From: Methylobacterium cerastii
GTDB lineage: Bacteria; Pseudomonadota; Alphaproteobacteria; Rhizobiales; Beijerinckiaceae
DNA: 64,000 nucleotides
Direction of reading: 5' to 3'
Assembly: GCF_022179125.1 (NCBI RefSeq)
Contig: NZ_BPQG01000004.1
Span: 62,001-126,000, forward strand
The notes under the pieces are model-generated. The model searched no databases and was not told where the DNA came from. It saw only the letters and a program-made list of their open reading frames with translations. Below are positions 19,711-28,677 of this stretch, one piece after another. Both the position numbers and the translations under genes were made by a program. Position 1 is the stretch's first letter; the number at the start of each line of letters is the position of its first letter.

Positions 19711-20658
19711 ATGCGGACGAACCAACAAACAACACTCAAGGGCGCGGCCGTGCTGAGCGGCATCGGCGTCCATTCCGGAAACCCGGTTGCGATCACGCTG
19801 CGCCCGGCTTCCGCGAACCACGGTATCGCTTTCCTCCGCACCGGAATGGCCTCCGGCAACGACCGACTCATCAAGGCCCACCACGCCTGCGTCTCCGCGA
19901 CCGAGCTCTGCACCGTGATCGGCGACGTCGATTCCGGGGCGGTCGCCACGATCGAGCACCTGATGTCCGCCTTCTACGGATTGGGCGTCGACAACGCGCT
20001 CGTCGAGATCGACGGGCCCGAGATGCCGATCCTCGACGGCAGCGCGCTTCCTTTCGTCAAGGCGATCGACGCCGTCGGCATCGCCCAGACCGGCACCGCC
20101 CGCCGCTGGATCAAGGTCCTCCGCCACGTCCGCATCGAGGCCGGCGCCGCCTTCGCCGAACTCCGCCCGATCGACCGGGGCTTCCGCCTCGACGTCGAGA
20201 TCGATTTCGAAAGCCCGGTGATCGGCCGCTCGCGCAAGGCGATGGACCTCACCGCAGCCGCCTACCGCCGCGAGATCGCGCCCGCCCGCACCTTCGGCAT
20301 GATGAAGGACGTGGAGCGCTACTGGAAGGCGGGCTTCGCCCTCGGCGCGTCCCTCGAGAACACCGTCGCCGTCGGCGAGACCGACGTGGTCAACCCCGAG
20401 GGCCTGCGCTTCGCCGACGAGTTCGTCCGTCACAAGTTCCTCGACGCCGTCGGCGACCTGGCGCTCGCCGGGCTGCCGCTCCAGGGGGCCTACCGCTCCT
20501 ATTGCGGCGGCCACCGCATGAACGTCGGCATCCTCGAAGCCCTCTTCGCCGACCGCGCGAACTACGCGATCGTCGAGGCGCAGGGGACCCGCCGCGAGAC
20601 CGCGCTCGCCGAATTCGGCGCCGGGCTCGGCATCGCCGCCTTCGCCGGCGACCTCTGA
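19711..20658 (+). CDS. lpxC: UDP-3-O-acyl-N-acetylglucosamine deacetylase
   Basis: LpxC performs the committed step of lipid A synthesis, removing the N-acetyl group with a zinc ion. The 315-residue protein carries the zinc ligands H83 (IEHLMSAFYG), H242 and D246 (HKFLDAVGDL), and the catalytic histidine H269 (CGGHR). ATG start. It is the usual gene after ftsZ, here separated by a terminator and its own promoter region. Confidence 0.96.
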   Translation: MRTNQQTTLKGAAVLSGIGVHSGNPVAITLRPASANHGIAFLRTGMASGNDRLIKAHHACVSATELCTVIGDVDSGAVATIEHLMSAFYGLGVDNALVEIDGPEMPILDGSALPFVKAIDAVGIAQTGTARRWIKVLRHVRIEAGAAFAELRPIDRGFRLDVEIDFESPVIGRSRKAMDLTAAAYRREIAPARTFGMMKDVERYWKAGFALGASLENTVAVGETDVVNPEGLRFADEFVRHKFLDAVGDLALAGLPLQGAYRSYCGGHRMNVGILEALFADRANYAIVEAQGTRRETALAEFGAGLGIAAFAGDL

Positions 20659-20908
20659 GAGACCCTTCCGGCCTGCCGCCTCCGGGCGATGTGGCCTGCA
20701 AGACACAGCCGCCCGCCGATCCGCGCGGGCGCGGAACCGCCGCTTTCATGCCCGAATCTGCCGCCACGGTGAATCGTCCGTGAAGTGCGCGGCAGTCCGG
20801 GATGCGGTGGCCGCCCGGACCCGGTAGAGTGCCGGCGCCGACATGAACCCATGATGGCTCAACGGCGCTCCGAAGCGAGGACGCGCCCGTTCGGGGGAAG
20901 AACCGCCA

Positions 20909-21787
20909 ATGCCTGTGACCCTTCGGACCCGCGGAGCGGCGGCGGCCGTGCTCATCACCGCCTTCGGCCTCGGTCTCGGCGGTTGCGACGCCCTCGACCC
21001 GACCAACCTGTTCGCCGAGAAGTACAAGCCCGAGGTCGTGCAGGACACGCCGGCCGACAAACTCTACAGCGAGGGCTTGGCGAAGATCGAGGACAGCGAC
21101 TACGAGGGCGCGGTCAAGAAGTTCGATTCGCTCGACAAGCAGTACGCCTATTCCGACTGGTCGCGCCGCGCGCTGCTGATGACGGCCTACGCGAACTACG
21201 AGGGCCAGAAGTACGACGACGCGATCACCGCCTCGAAGCGCTACCTGCAGCGGCATCCGGCGAGCAAGGACGCGGCCTACGCCCAGTACTTGATGGCGAT
21301 GTCGCAGTACAAGCAGATCCCCGACGTCACCCGCGACCAGGACCGGTCCGAGAAGGCGCTCGTCGCGCTGCAGGAGCTCGTCCAGAAGTATCCGACCTCG
21401 GAATACTCCACCGACGCCAAGGCCAAGATCCAGATCACCCGCGACCAGCTCGCCGGCAAGGAGATGGAGGTCGGGCGCTACTACCTCGAGCGCCGCAACT
21501 TCCCCGCCGCGATCAACCGCTTCCGCGACGTGGTCAGCAAGTATCAGACGACCCGCCACGCCGAGGAGGCGCTGGAGCGGCTGACCGAGGCGTACATGGC
21601 GCTCGGCATCGTCGCCGAGGCGCAGAACTCGGCCGCCGTGCTCGGGCACAACTTCCCCGACAGCCCCTGGTACAAGGACGCGCACGCCCTCCTGCAGAAC
21701 GGCGGCCTCGAGCCGCGCGAGGAGAAGGGCTCGTTCCTCAGCAAGATCTACACCTCGGTGATGGGCCGGACCGCGGCCGCCCAGTAG
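20909..21787 (+). CDS. bamD: Outer membrane assembly lipoprotein BamD
   Basis: BamD is the essential lipoprotein subunit of the BAM complex that inserts beta-barrel proteins into the outer membrane. A signal peptide ends in the lipobox LGGC (cysteine near residue 29). The rest is built of TPR-like helical repeats (LYSEGLAKIEDSDYEGAVKKF and similar units). Length 292 residues is typical. A 250-base spacer without obvious features precedes it, and a terminator follows. Confidence 0.93.
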   Translation: MPVTLRTRGAAAAVLITAFGLGLGGCDALDPTNLFAEKYKPEVVQDTPADKLYSEGLAKIEDSDYEGAVKKFDSLDKQYAYSDWSRRALLMTAYANYEGQKYDDAITASKRYLQRHPASKDAAYAQYLMAMSQYKQIPDVTRDQDRSEKALVALQELVQKYPTSEYSTDAKAKIQITRDQLAGKEMEVGRYYLERRNFPAAINRFRDVVSKYQTTRHAEEALERLTEAYMALGIVAEAQNSAAVLGHNFPDSPWYKDAHALLQNGGLEPREEKGSFLSKIYTSVMGRTAAAQ

Positions 21788-21820
21788 GCCGCCCGCGCAT
21801 CACGACGGGACGCGAAAGCG

Positions 21821-21847
21821 CGGGCGGGGCTTCGGCTCCGCCCGTTT
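21821..21847 (+). terminator. Terminator after bamD
   Basis: CGGGCGGGGC and GCTCCGCCCG pair (one mismatch) around the stable TTCG tetraloop and are followed by TTT. It lies 34 bases after the bamD stop. Its 5' arm can also pair with an upstream GCCCGCGC near 21790, giving an alternative stem. Confidence 0.65.
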
Positions 21848-21966
21848 CGCATTTCGGGGGTGCGATCGGCCCGGCATCGGCCTACATGACGGCTTCGTAT
21901 TTCCCGTAAAGTTTAGGGCACCCGTCCGGATCGACGGACGGGGAGCCGGAGGCACGAAGGCGCGGC

Positions 21967-23640
21967 ATGCTGGTGCAGCTCGCGATCCGCGACATCGTCC
22001 TGATCGACAAGCTCGACCTGAACTTCGCCAGCGGGCTCAGCGTGCTCACCGGCGAGACCGGCGCGGGCAAGTCGATCCTTCTCGACGCGTTCAGCCTGGC
22101 GCTGGGCGGGCGCGGTGACGGCTCCCTCGTGCGCCACGGCGAGGCGCAGGGCGGCATCACCGCGGTGTTCGACGTCGGCCTCGACCACCCAGCCCGGCGG
22201 ATCGCCGCGGAATCCGAGATCGACACCGAGGGCGACCTGATCCTGCGGCGCACGCAGATGGCCGACGGGCGCACCCGTGCCTTCGTCAACGACCAGCCCG
22301 TCGGCGTGCAGGTCCTGCGCGCGATCGGCGCGGCCCTGGTCGAGATCCATGGCCAGCATGACGACCGGGCGCTCGCCGACGTCACCACCCACCGCGCCAT
22401 CCTCGACGCCTTCGGAGGCCTGAGCGGCCCGCTCGACGCGGTGGCGAAGGCGGCCAAGACGGTGAAGACCGCCCGCACGACGCTCGCCGAGCACCGCGCC
22501 CGGGTCGAGACCGCTCGCCGCGAAGCCGACTTCCTACGCCATGCGGTCGAGGAGCTGGCGGCCCTCGATCCGAAGCCAGGCGAGGAGGCGACGCTGGCCG
22601 AGCGCCGCACGGTGATGCAGCAGAGCGAGAAGGTCGCGCGCGAGCTGAACGACGCTTTGGCCGCCGTCGGCGGCTCGCATTCGAGCGTGCCACAGCTCTC
22701 CTCTGCCATCCGCAAGCTCGAGCGCCGCGCCGCGCAGCTGCCGGCGCTGGTCGAGCCCTGCGTCGCGGCGCTGGACGCCGCCCTCGTCGCCCTCGACGAA
22801 GCCCGCGCCGTCCTCGACGCCGCGGTGTCCGAGGCCGAGTTCGATCCGCGCGAGCTGGAGCGGGTCGAGGAGCGCCTGTTCGCCCTGCGCGCGGCCTCCC
22901 GCAAGTACGACGTCGCCGCGGACGACCTCGCGGCCCTGCGTGAGCGCTACGAGGCGGACGTGGCGGCGATCGATGCCGGCGAAGAGGCGTTGGCCGGTCT
23001 CGAGGCGACGCTGGCCACGGCCGAATCGGCCTACGCCAAGGCCTCGGAAAAGCTCAGCGCCGGGCGCCGCCGGGCGGCCAAGGCCCTTGACGCGGCGGTG
23101 CAGGCCGAGCTGCCGCCGCTCAAGCTCGAGCGCGCGCGCTTCATCACCGAGATCGTCACCGATCCCGAATCGCGCGACCCCGCCGGGATCGACCGCGTCG
23201 CGTTCTGGGCGCAGACCAACCCCGGCACCAAGGCCGGCCCGATGATGAAGGTGGCCTCGGGCGGCGAGCTGTCCCGCTTCATGCTCGCCCTGAAGGTGGT
23301 GCTCGCCGACAAGGGTTCGGCGCCGACGCTGATCTTCGACGAGATCGACACCGGCGTCGGCGGCGCGGTGGCGGACGCGATCGGCGCGCGGCTCTCGCGC
23401 CTGTCGCGGGACGTGCAGGTCGTGGCGGTGACCCACGCGCCCCAGGTCGCGGCGCGCGCCGTCACGCACTTCCTCATCGCCAAGGATGCGGTGAAGGGCG
23501 CCGGCCGCGTCGCCACCCGCGTCGCCTCGCTCCCCGTCGCCGCGCGGCGCGAGGAGATCGCCCGCATGCTCGCGGGTGCCACCGTCACCGACGAGGCCCG
23601 CGCCGCGGCGGCCCGCCTGCTCGAAGGCGCGGCCGTCTAG
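21967..23640 (+). CDS. recN: DNA repair ATPase RecN
   Basis: RecN is the SMC-like ATPase of double-strand break repair. The 557-residue protein starts MLVQLAIRDIVLIDKLDL, has the Walker A GETGAGKS near residue 34, a long coiled-coil middle (about 155-360), the ABC-type signature VASGGELSRFMLALK and Walker B LIFDEIDTGVGG. ATG start. No LexA-type GTTC-N7-GTTC box was seen in the 179 bases upstream. Confidence 0.95.
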   Translation: MLVQLAIRDIVLIDKLDLNFASGLSVLTGETGAGKSILLDAFSLALGGRGDGSLVRHGEAQGGITAVFDVGLDHPARRIAAESEIDTEGDLILRRTQMADGRTRAFVNDQPVGVQVLRAIGAALVEIHGQHDDRALADVTTHRAILDAFGGLSGPLDAVAKAAKTVKTARTTLAEHRARVETARREADFLRHAVEELAALDPKPGEEATLAERRTVMQQSEKVARELNDALAAVGGSHSSVPQLSSAIRKLERRAAQLPALVEPCVAALDAALVALDEARAVLDAAVSEAEFDPRELERVEERLFALRAASRKYDVAADDLAALRERYEADVAAIDAGEEALAGLEATLATAESAYAKASEKLSAGRRRAAKALDAAVQAELPPLKLERARFITEIVTDPESRDPAGIDRVAFWAQTNPGTKAGPMMKVASGGELSRFMLALKVVLADKGSAPTLIFDEIDTGVGGAVADAIGARLSRLSRDVQVVAVTHAPQVAARAVTHFLIAKDAVKGAGRVATRVASLPVAARREEIARMLAGATVTDEARAAAARLLEGAAV

Positions 23641-23679
23641 GGGGACGCTCCGACGATCCCCGCAAACCGTCGGTTAAGG

Positions 23680-23695
23680 TTAACACCTTCTTAAC
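23680..23695 (+). promoter_or_regulatory. CtrA box upstream of NepR-like gene
   Basis: TTAACACCTTCTTAAC matches TTAA-N7-TTAAC exactly. An extra TTAA lies six bases upstream (23674). It is 79 bases before the start of the NepR-like gene and just after recN, so it belongs to the small gene. The site is read from sequence; control by CtrA is inferred. Confidence 0.75.
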
Positions 23696-23773
23696 CATCG
23701 GGACCGACACTGATGCGATCCGGTGGCGACAGCGATTCGCGTACGCCGGCAACGTCCTACTTCGGGGGGGACC

Positions 23774-23986
23774 ATGCATCAGGCCGCAGCCAAGTTCGAA
23801 GTCCTCCCGTCGCGCGAGGGCCTCGCGTCGCATCGCGGCGCTGCCAGCGTCGACACCCATCATCTCGGGCAGACCCTACGCACCGTCTATGAGGGCAGCG
23901 TCGACAAGCAGCCGATTCCGGACTCCCAGGTCGACCTGCTGCTGCGCCTGCGCCAGAAAGAACGCGACCTGCGCCGCAGCGCCTGA
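23774..23986 (+). CDS. NepR-like anti-sigma factor of the general stress response
   Basis: This 70-residue protein has the NepR pattern: helix 1 (LGQTLRTVYEGSVDK), a central PIPD, then helix 2 (SQVDLLLRLRQKE). In the known system NepR holds the sigma factor EcfG until the response regulator PhyR sequesters NepR. The ATG was preferred over an upstream in-frame start because the extra residues are Arg-rich and untypical. No phyR or ecfG lies nearby in the window, so this is an orphan or paralogous NepR. A perfect CtrA box lies upstream. The domain call is by motif memory, not by search. Confidence 0.7.
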   Translation: MHQAAAKFEVLPSREGLASHRGAASVDTHHLGQTLRTVYEGSVDKQPIPDSQVDLLLRLRQKERDLRRSA

Positions 23987-24076
23987 AGCGGGCAGGGGGC
24001 AAAGTCCGGGCCGCAAGGCGATCCGACGCAACCTTTCTGGCTCATCGCAGCGAGCCGTAAGGACGCCTCAAGCCAT

Positions 24077-24334
24077 CTACCAGCGCTTGGCGCCCGGGCG
24101 CCGCTGATACTCGGCGGCGCGGATGCGCGTCAGCAAGCGGTCCAGGCTCATCAGCATCGAAGCCTCGTCGGCTCGGGCGCGCTCGGCCTCGCCGGGCTCG
24201 GTGCTGAAGTTCTGCCGCGCCTTCGCCAGGGCCAAGTCGCGCTCCAAGGCCTCGCGCTCGGCGTGGAGGGCCTGGAAGGCGCCGTCGTCGGGACGCGGCG
24301 CACGCGTCGGCGCCGCAGGCGAATCGTGGGGCAC
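24077..24334 (-). CDS. Small protein of unknown function, helical
   Basis: This reverse-strand frame of 85 residues starts at a GTG with GGAAAG eight bases upstream. After a short Pro-rich head it has a charged helical, possibly coiled-coil, body (FQALHAEREALERDLALAKA and further). The longer frame upstream is Arg-rich and looks non-coding. No family is recognised. It stands alone between the NepR-like gene and pstS. Coding status rests on codon use and the plausible ribosome-binding site only. Confidence 0.5.
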   Translation of the reverse strand: MPHDSPAAPTRAPRPDDGAFQALHAEREALERDLALAKARQNFSTEPGEAERARADEASMLMSLDRLLTRIRAAEYQRRPGAKRW

Positions 24335-24646
24335 GGGAACGTCTTTCCGACCGGGCGAGCCGCGGCGGAATGCCGACGACCGAGCCCGGATCGAACGGAG
24401 AACGCGCGAACCCGGCAAAGCGTGCCATCGCCAAGCGATCCCGAACAGATCCCAAGCTGATTTCGCGGCGATCCCGGTCGCCGCGGCGCCGAAGCCGCCC
24501 ATGTCATGCGGCTGTCATCTGCGTGTCCTAACCGCGGCGGTGTCGAGCCAGGCGGCTGCGGCCGCCGGACTGCCGGACGGCCGGCGCGATTCCGCACCTG
24601 CGGATCCGCGCCCCTCGGACGCGCTCGACGGATGACGGAGATCGAT
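24335..24646 (+). other. Upstream region of pstS
   Basis: No convincing gene is seen in this stretch. It holds the upstream end of the small reverse gene and, nearer pstS, a Pho box at 24501-24529. The rest shows no clear motif. Confidence 0.5.
24501..24529 (+). promoter_or_regulatory. Pho box upstream of pstS
   Basis: The heptamers ATGTCAT and CTGTCAT are separated by four bases (GCGG), the arrangement bound by PhoB dimers. A weaker third heptamer (GTGTCCT) continues the 11-base period. It lies about 130 bases upstream of the pstS start, so phosphate starvation should induce the operon through PhoB, encoded at its end. Confidence 0.85.
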
Positions 24647-25687
24647 GTGAAACCCTTCACCTACGCGCTCGCCCTCGGCCTCGCGACGGCCCAGCTCGCC
24701 TTCCCGGCGCTCGCCGCCGACATCACCGGCGCCGGTGCGACCTTCCCGTTCCCGGTCTATTCCAAGTGGGCGGAAGCCTACCGCAAGGACACCGGCACCG
24801 GCCTGAACTACCAGTCGATCGGCTCGGGCGGCGGCATCAAGCAGATCCAGGCCAAGACGGTCGACTTCGGCGCCACCGACGCGCCGCTGAAAGGTCCGGC
24901 CCTGGAGAAGGACGGCCTCGTCCAGTTCCCGACCGTGATGGGCGGTGTCGTCGCCGTCGTGAACATCCCCGGCATCGAGCCGGGCAAGCTCAAGCTCACC
25001 GGCGACGTGATCGCCGACATCTACGCCAACAAGATCACCAAGTGGTCCGACCCGAAGATCGCCGCGCTGAACGACGGGCTGAAGCTGCCCGACGCCAACA
25101 TCACCCCGGTCTACCGCTCGGACGCGTCGGGCACGACGAACATCTTCACCACCTACCTCAGCCAGGTCTCGGAGGGCTGGAAGAAGGAGTTCGGCGCCGC
25201 CACCACCGTGAGCTGGCCCGCCGGCCAGGGCGGCAAGGGCAACGAGGGCGTCACCGCCACCGTCAAGCAGGTCCCGAACGCCATCGGCTACGTCGAGTCG
25301 GCCTACGCCAAGCAGAACAAGCTCAGCTACGCGCTGATCCGCAACAAGGCCGGCAAGTTCCCGCAGCCGGACGACAAGGCGTTCCAGGCCGCCGCCGCCA
25401 GCGCCGACTGGAAGAGCCAGCCCGGCTTCGGCATCACGCTCACCGACCAGGCGGGCGAGGATGCGTGGCCGATCACGGCCGCGACCTTCATCCTCGTCCA
25501 CAAGGAGGCCGCCGACCCGGCGAAGTCCGCCGACGTGCTGAAGTTCTTCGACTGGGCCTACAAGAACGGCGACAAGCTCGCCTCCGACCTCGACTACGTT
25601 CCGCTGCCGGACGCCGTCGTCGGCCTGATCCACGAGGAGTGGAAGCAGGTGAAGGGCAAGGACGGGAAGCCCGTCCTCGGCATGTGA
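24647..25687 (+). CDS. pstS: Phosphate ABC transporter, periplasmic binding protein
   Basis: PstS captures inorganic phosphate in the periplasm for PstCAB. The GTG start is favoured by GGAG six bases upstream and gives a compact signal peptide ([19 protein letters not shown]), cleaved near residue 25. An in-frame ATG 15 bases earlier lacks such a site. Phosphate-binding motifs include [14 protein letters not shown], the IGSGGG loop, [10 protein letters not shown] and [10 protein letters not shown]. Length 346 residues is normal. A strong stem-loop separates it from pstC. Confidence 0.94.
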   Translation: MKPFTYALALGLATAQLAFPALAADITGAGATFPFPVYSKWAEAYRKDTGTGLNYQSIGSGGGIKQIQAKTVDFGATDAPLKGPALEKDGLVQFPTVMGGVVAVVNIPGIEPGKLKLTGDVIADIYANKITKWSDPKIAALNDGLKLPDANITPVYRSDASGTTNIFTTYLSQVSEGWKKEFGAATTVSWPAGQGGKGNEGVTATVKQVPNAIGYVESAYAKQNKLSYALIRNKAGKFPQPDDKAFQAAAASADWKSQPGFGITLTDQAGEDAWPITAATFILVHKEAADPAKSADVLKFFDWAYKNGDKLASDLDYVPLPDAVVGLIHEEWKQVKGKDGKPVLGM

Positions 25688-25738
25688 GGCCGACGGCGCG
25701 GGGCGGACTCCACCGCGCGCCTCGATCGTCGACTCGTC

Positions 25739-25768
25739 GGGCGGCCACCGGGACCACGGTGGCCGCCC
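25739..25768 (+). other. Strong stem-loop between pstS and pstC
   Basis: GGGCGGCCACCG (25739-25750) and CGGTGGCCGCCC (25757-25768) form a perfect 12-pair stem with a six-base loop, without a T-run. Such stems behind binding-protein genes usually protect the upstream message and lower expression of the membrane genes, giving PstS in excess. This role is inferred. Confidence 0.7.
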
Positions 25769-25790
25769 GACCCCCGAGCGGACCGGCTTC

Positions 25791-25838
25791 CTCCCATCCG
25801 GTCTCACTCCCATCCGGTCTCACTCGCATCCGGTCTCG
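25791..25838 (+). repeat. Three tandem 16-base repeats upstream of pstC
   Basis: CTCCCATCCGGTCTCA occurs twice exactly and a third time with two changes (CTCGCATCCGGTCTCG), with no spacers. It lies between the stem-loop and pstC. This is a small tandem array that could vary in copy number by slippage; no protein-binding role is evident. Confidence 0.8.
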
Positions 25839-25894
25839 CCCTCGCGCCCGGCCGCACGGCGCGCTACCACCCCAGACGGTGAAAAGAACCGCGG

Positions 25895-26875
25895 ATGACC
25901 GCCTTGACCGAACAGATCGCCCTGACGCGCTCCGGCACGAGCACGCGCTCGCGAAAGGGGCCGAGCAAGGGCCTCGACGCCCTGTTCCGCGCCGCCTCCT
26001 ACGGTTCGGCCCTGCTGGTGCTGGTGGTGCTCGCCGGCATCCTTGGGTCGATCCTCTACGGCGGCTGGCCCGCCTTCCGCGAGTTCGGCTTCGGCTTCCT
26101 CACCTCCAGCGCCTGGAACATCGGCACGGAGCAGTACGGCGCCCTCGTCGCCGTCACCGGAACCCTCGCCTCGGCGCTGCTGGCCCTGGTGATCGGCGTG
26201 CCGATCTCGCTCGGCATCGCGATCTACCTGACGCAACTCTGCCCCGGCTGGGCGCGCAAGCCCGTCGGCATGACGATCGAGCTGCTCGCGGCGGTGCCGA
26301 GCATCATCTACGGCATGTGGGGCCTGTTCATCTTCGCCCCGTTCTTCGCCCGCTTCGTGCAGATGCCGGTCTCGAACGTCGTCGAGGGCCTGCCGATCGT
26401 CGGCACGCTGCTCTACGCCCGCGTGCCCTCGGGCGTCGGCGTGCTCACCGCCGGCATCATCCTGGCGATCATGATCGTGCCGTTCGTGGCCTCGATCGCC
26501 CGCGACATGCTCGACCAGATCCCGACGATCCTGCGCGAGAGCGCCTACGGCATCGGCTGCACCACCTGGGAGGTGGTCCGCCACGTCCTGCTCCCGCAGG
26601 CCTCCGTCTCGATCATCGGCGCGATCATGCTCGGCCTCGGCCGCGCGCTCGGCGAGACCATGGCGGTGACCTTCGTGGTCGGCAACGCCAACCGGCTCTC
26701 GGCCTCGGTGTTCGACCCCGGCTCGACCATTGCCTCGCGCATCGCCAACGAGTTCAACGAGGCCGACGGCCTGCAGCTGAACTCGCTGATGGCTTTGGGC
26801 TGCATCCTGTTCGCGATCACCTTTGTCGTCCTGATCATCGCCCGCTTCCTGACGCGCCGCGTCAAGGTCGCCTGA
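25895..26875 (+). CDS. pstC: Phosphate ABC transporter permease
   Basis: PstC is one of the two membrane subunits of the high-affinity phosphate importer. The 326-residue protein has six predicted membrane spans and the binding-protein-dependent permease signature around [20 protein letters not shown], which contacts PstB. The PstC-typical segment [19 protein letters not shown] is present. ATG start. It is followed after 11 bases by pstA. Confidence 0.94.
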   Translation: MTALTEQIALTRSGTSTRSRKGPSKGLDALFRAASYGSALLVLVVLAGILGSILYGGWPAFREFGFGFLTSSAWNIGTEQYGALVAVTGTLASALLALVIGVPISLGIAIYLTQLCPGWARKPVGMTIELLAAVPSIIYGMWGLFIFAPFFARFVQMPVSNVVEGLPIVGTLLYARVPSGVGVLTAGIILAIMIVPFVASIARDMLDQIPTILRESAYGIGCTTWEVVRHVLLPQASVSIIGAIMLGLGRALGETMAVTFVVGNANRLSASVFDPGSTIASRIANEFNEADGLQLNSLMALGCILFAITFVVLIIARFLTRRVKVA

Positions 26876-26886
26876 GGGAGCCCGTC

Positions 26887-27777
26887 GTGGACGCCAACAA
26901 CACGATCCGTCCCGCGCCGGCCCTCAAGCCGACCCGCATCCGCGGCAGCCGCCGGGTCGCCGACCGCACCCTGCGCCTCGCCTGCCTCCTTGCCACCGTG
27001 CTCGGCGCTGTCGTCCTCGGCTCGATCCTCCTGATGCTGATCATCGAGGGCGCGCGCGGGTTCTCGCCGCTGCTGTTCACCCAGCCGACGCCCGGCCCGG
27101 GCTCGGAAGGCGGCGGCATCGCCAACGCCATCCTCGGCAGCCTGGTGCTCACCGGCATCGGCATCCTCGTCGCCACGCCGATCGGCCTGATGGCCGGCAC
27201 CTACCTCGCCGAGTACGGCCGCGGCTCGAAGCTCGCCGAGGTGATCCGTTTCCTCAACGACATCCTGCTCTCCGCGCCCTCGATCCTGATCGGCCTGTTC
27301 GTATACACCCTGATGGTGCGGCCGATGGGGAGCTATTCGGGCTGGGCCGGCGGCGTGGCGCTGGCGATCATCGCGACGCCGGTGATCGTGCGCACCACCG
27401 AGGACATGTTGCGCCTCGTCCCCGGGACGCTGCGCGAGGCCGGCGTCGCGCTCGGCGCCCCGATGTCGACGGTGATCCGCAGCGTGACGTGGCGGGCGGC
27501 GTCGGCCGGCATCGTCACCGGCATCATCCTGGCGCTCGCCCGCATCGCCGGCGAGACCGCGCCGCTGCTGTTCACGGCGCTCAACAACAACTCGTGGTTC
27601 AGCCGCGACCTGATGGGCGGCGTCGCGAACCTGCCGGTGATGATCTACCAGTTCGCGCTCTCGCCCTATCCGAACTGGCAGCAGCTCGCCTGGGCCGGCG
27701 CGCTCCTGATCACCATGACGATCCTGCTGCTTTCGGTCGTCGCCCGCGTCGTCATCAAGCCGCAGACCGCGCGCTGA
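26887..27777 (+). CDS. pstA: Phosphate ABC transporter permease
   Basis: PstA is the second membrane subunit of the phosphate importer. At 296 residues from a GTG with GAGGGAG about six bases upstream, it has six membrane spans, the [14 protein letters not shown] segment and the EAA loop ([20 protein letters not shown]). Its stop codon overlaps an ATG of the pstB frame, although a better-placed pstB start lies 51 bases later. Confidence 0.93.
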   Translation: MDANNTIRPAPALKPTRIRGSRRVADRTLRLACLLATVLGAVVLGSILLMLIIEGARGFSPLLFTQPTPGPGSEGGGIANAILGSLVLTGIGILVATPIGLMAGTYLAEYGRGSKLAEVIRFLNDILLSAPSILIGLFVYTLMVRPMGSYSGWAGGVALAIIATPVIVRTTEDMLRLVPGTLREAGVALGAPMSTVIRSVTWRAASAGIVTGIILALARIAGETAPLLFTALNNNSWFSRDLMGGVANLPVMIYQFALSPYPNWQQLAWAGALLITMTILLLSVVARVVIKPQTAR

Positions 27778-27827
27778 TGTCCATGGGGACCCAGAACCCG
27801 CCGCCGGCACCCACGAGGAACACGACG

Positions 27828-28646
27828 ATGAACGCCGCCCCCGCGATCAGCGCTTCCCAGTTCGACGGCCGGAACCCGGCCGACGAGCACGCGCCCATCC
27901 GCATCGCCGCCAGGGAGCTGAACTTCTATTACGGGCAGTTCCATAGCCTGAAGAACATCAACCTCGACTTCCACGACCGCCAGGTCACCGCCCTGATCGG
28001 CCCGTCCGGCTGCGGGAAGTCGACCCTGCTGCGCACCTTCAACCGGATCTACAGCCTCTACCCGGAGCAGCGCGCCGAGGGGCAGGTGCTGCTCGACGGC
28101 CAGAACGTGCTCGACGCCAACGTCGACCTGAACGAGCTGCGCTCGCGCATCGGCATGGTGTTCCAGAAGCCGACGCCGTTCCCGATGTCGATCTACGACA
28201 ACGTCGCCTTCGGCCTGCGCCTCTACGAGAAGCTGCCGAAATCCGAGCTCGACGGCCGCGTCGAGTCGGCCCTGCGCAAGGCCGCCCTGTGGGACGAGGT
28301 GAAGGACAAGCTCAAGCAGTCCGGCATGGGCCTCTCCGGCGGCCAGCAGCAGCGCCTGTGCATCGCCCGCACGGTGGCCCAGAGCCCCGAGGTGATCCTG
28401 TTCGACGAGCCGACCTCGGCCCTCGACCCGATCTCGACCGGGCGCATCGAGGAGCTGATCGAGCAGCTGCGCAGCGAGTTCACGATCGTCATCGTGACCC
28501 ACAACATGCAGCAGGCCGCGCGCATCTCGCAGTTCACCGCCTTCATGTATCTCGGCGAGGTCATCGAGGTCGGTCCGACCAACCGCATCTTCATGAACCC
28601 GACCGTGCGTCAGACCCAGGACTACATCACCGGCCGCTTCGGCTGA
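27828..28646 (+). CDS. pstB: Phosphate ABC transporter ATP-binding protein
   Basis: PstB is the ATPase of the phosphate importer. From the ATG preceded by GAGGAA at seven bases it has 272 residues. In-frame ATGs at 27777 and 27783 would add 15-17 residues of low-complexity sequence. It has Walker A (GPSGCGKST), the Q-loop ([16 protein letters not shown], the PstB hallmark), the signature LSGGQQQR and Walker B ([13 protein letters not shown]). Confidence 0.95.
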   Translation: MNAAPAISASQFDGRNPADEHAPIRIAARELNFYYGQFHSLKNINLDFHDRQVTALIGPSGCGKSTLLRTFNRIYSLYPEQRAEGQVLLDGQNVLDANVDLNELRSRIGMVFQKPTPFPMSIYDNVAFGLRLYEKLPKSELDGRVESALRKAALWDEVKDKLKQSGMGLSGGQQQRLCIARTVAQSPEVILFDEPTSALDPISTGRIEELIEQLRSEFTIVIVTHNMQQAARISQFTAFMYLGEVIEVGPTNRIFMNPTVRQTQDYITGRFG

Positions 28647-28677
28647 GCCGCATACGGATCGATCGAGGACCAAGCCC

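Noticed and set aside
21788-21966. LexA/SOS box for recN
   Set aside because: No GTTC-N7-GTTC was found in the gap, although recN is often SOS-controlled.
24123-24635. + strand frame over the small reverse gene before pstS
   Set aside because: It runs through the Pho box and has Ser/Arg-rich random composition; the reverse frame has better codon use and a ribosome-binding site.
25791-25838. CRISPR-like repeats
   Set aside because: Three 16-base units in direct contact without spacers and no cas genes; a plain tandem repeat.
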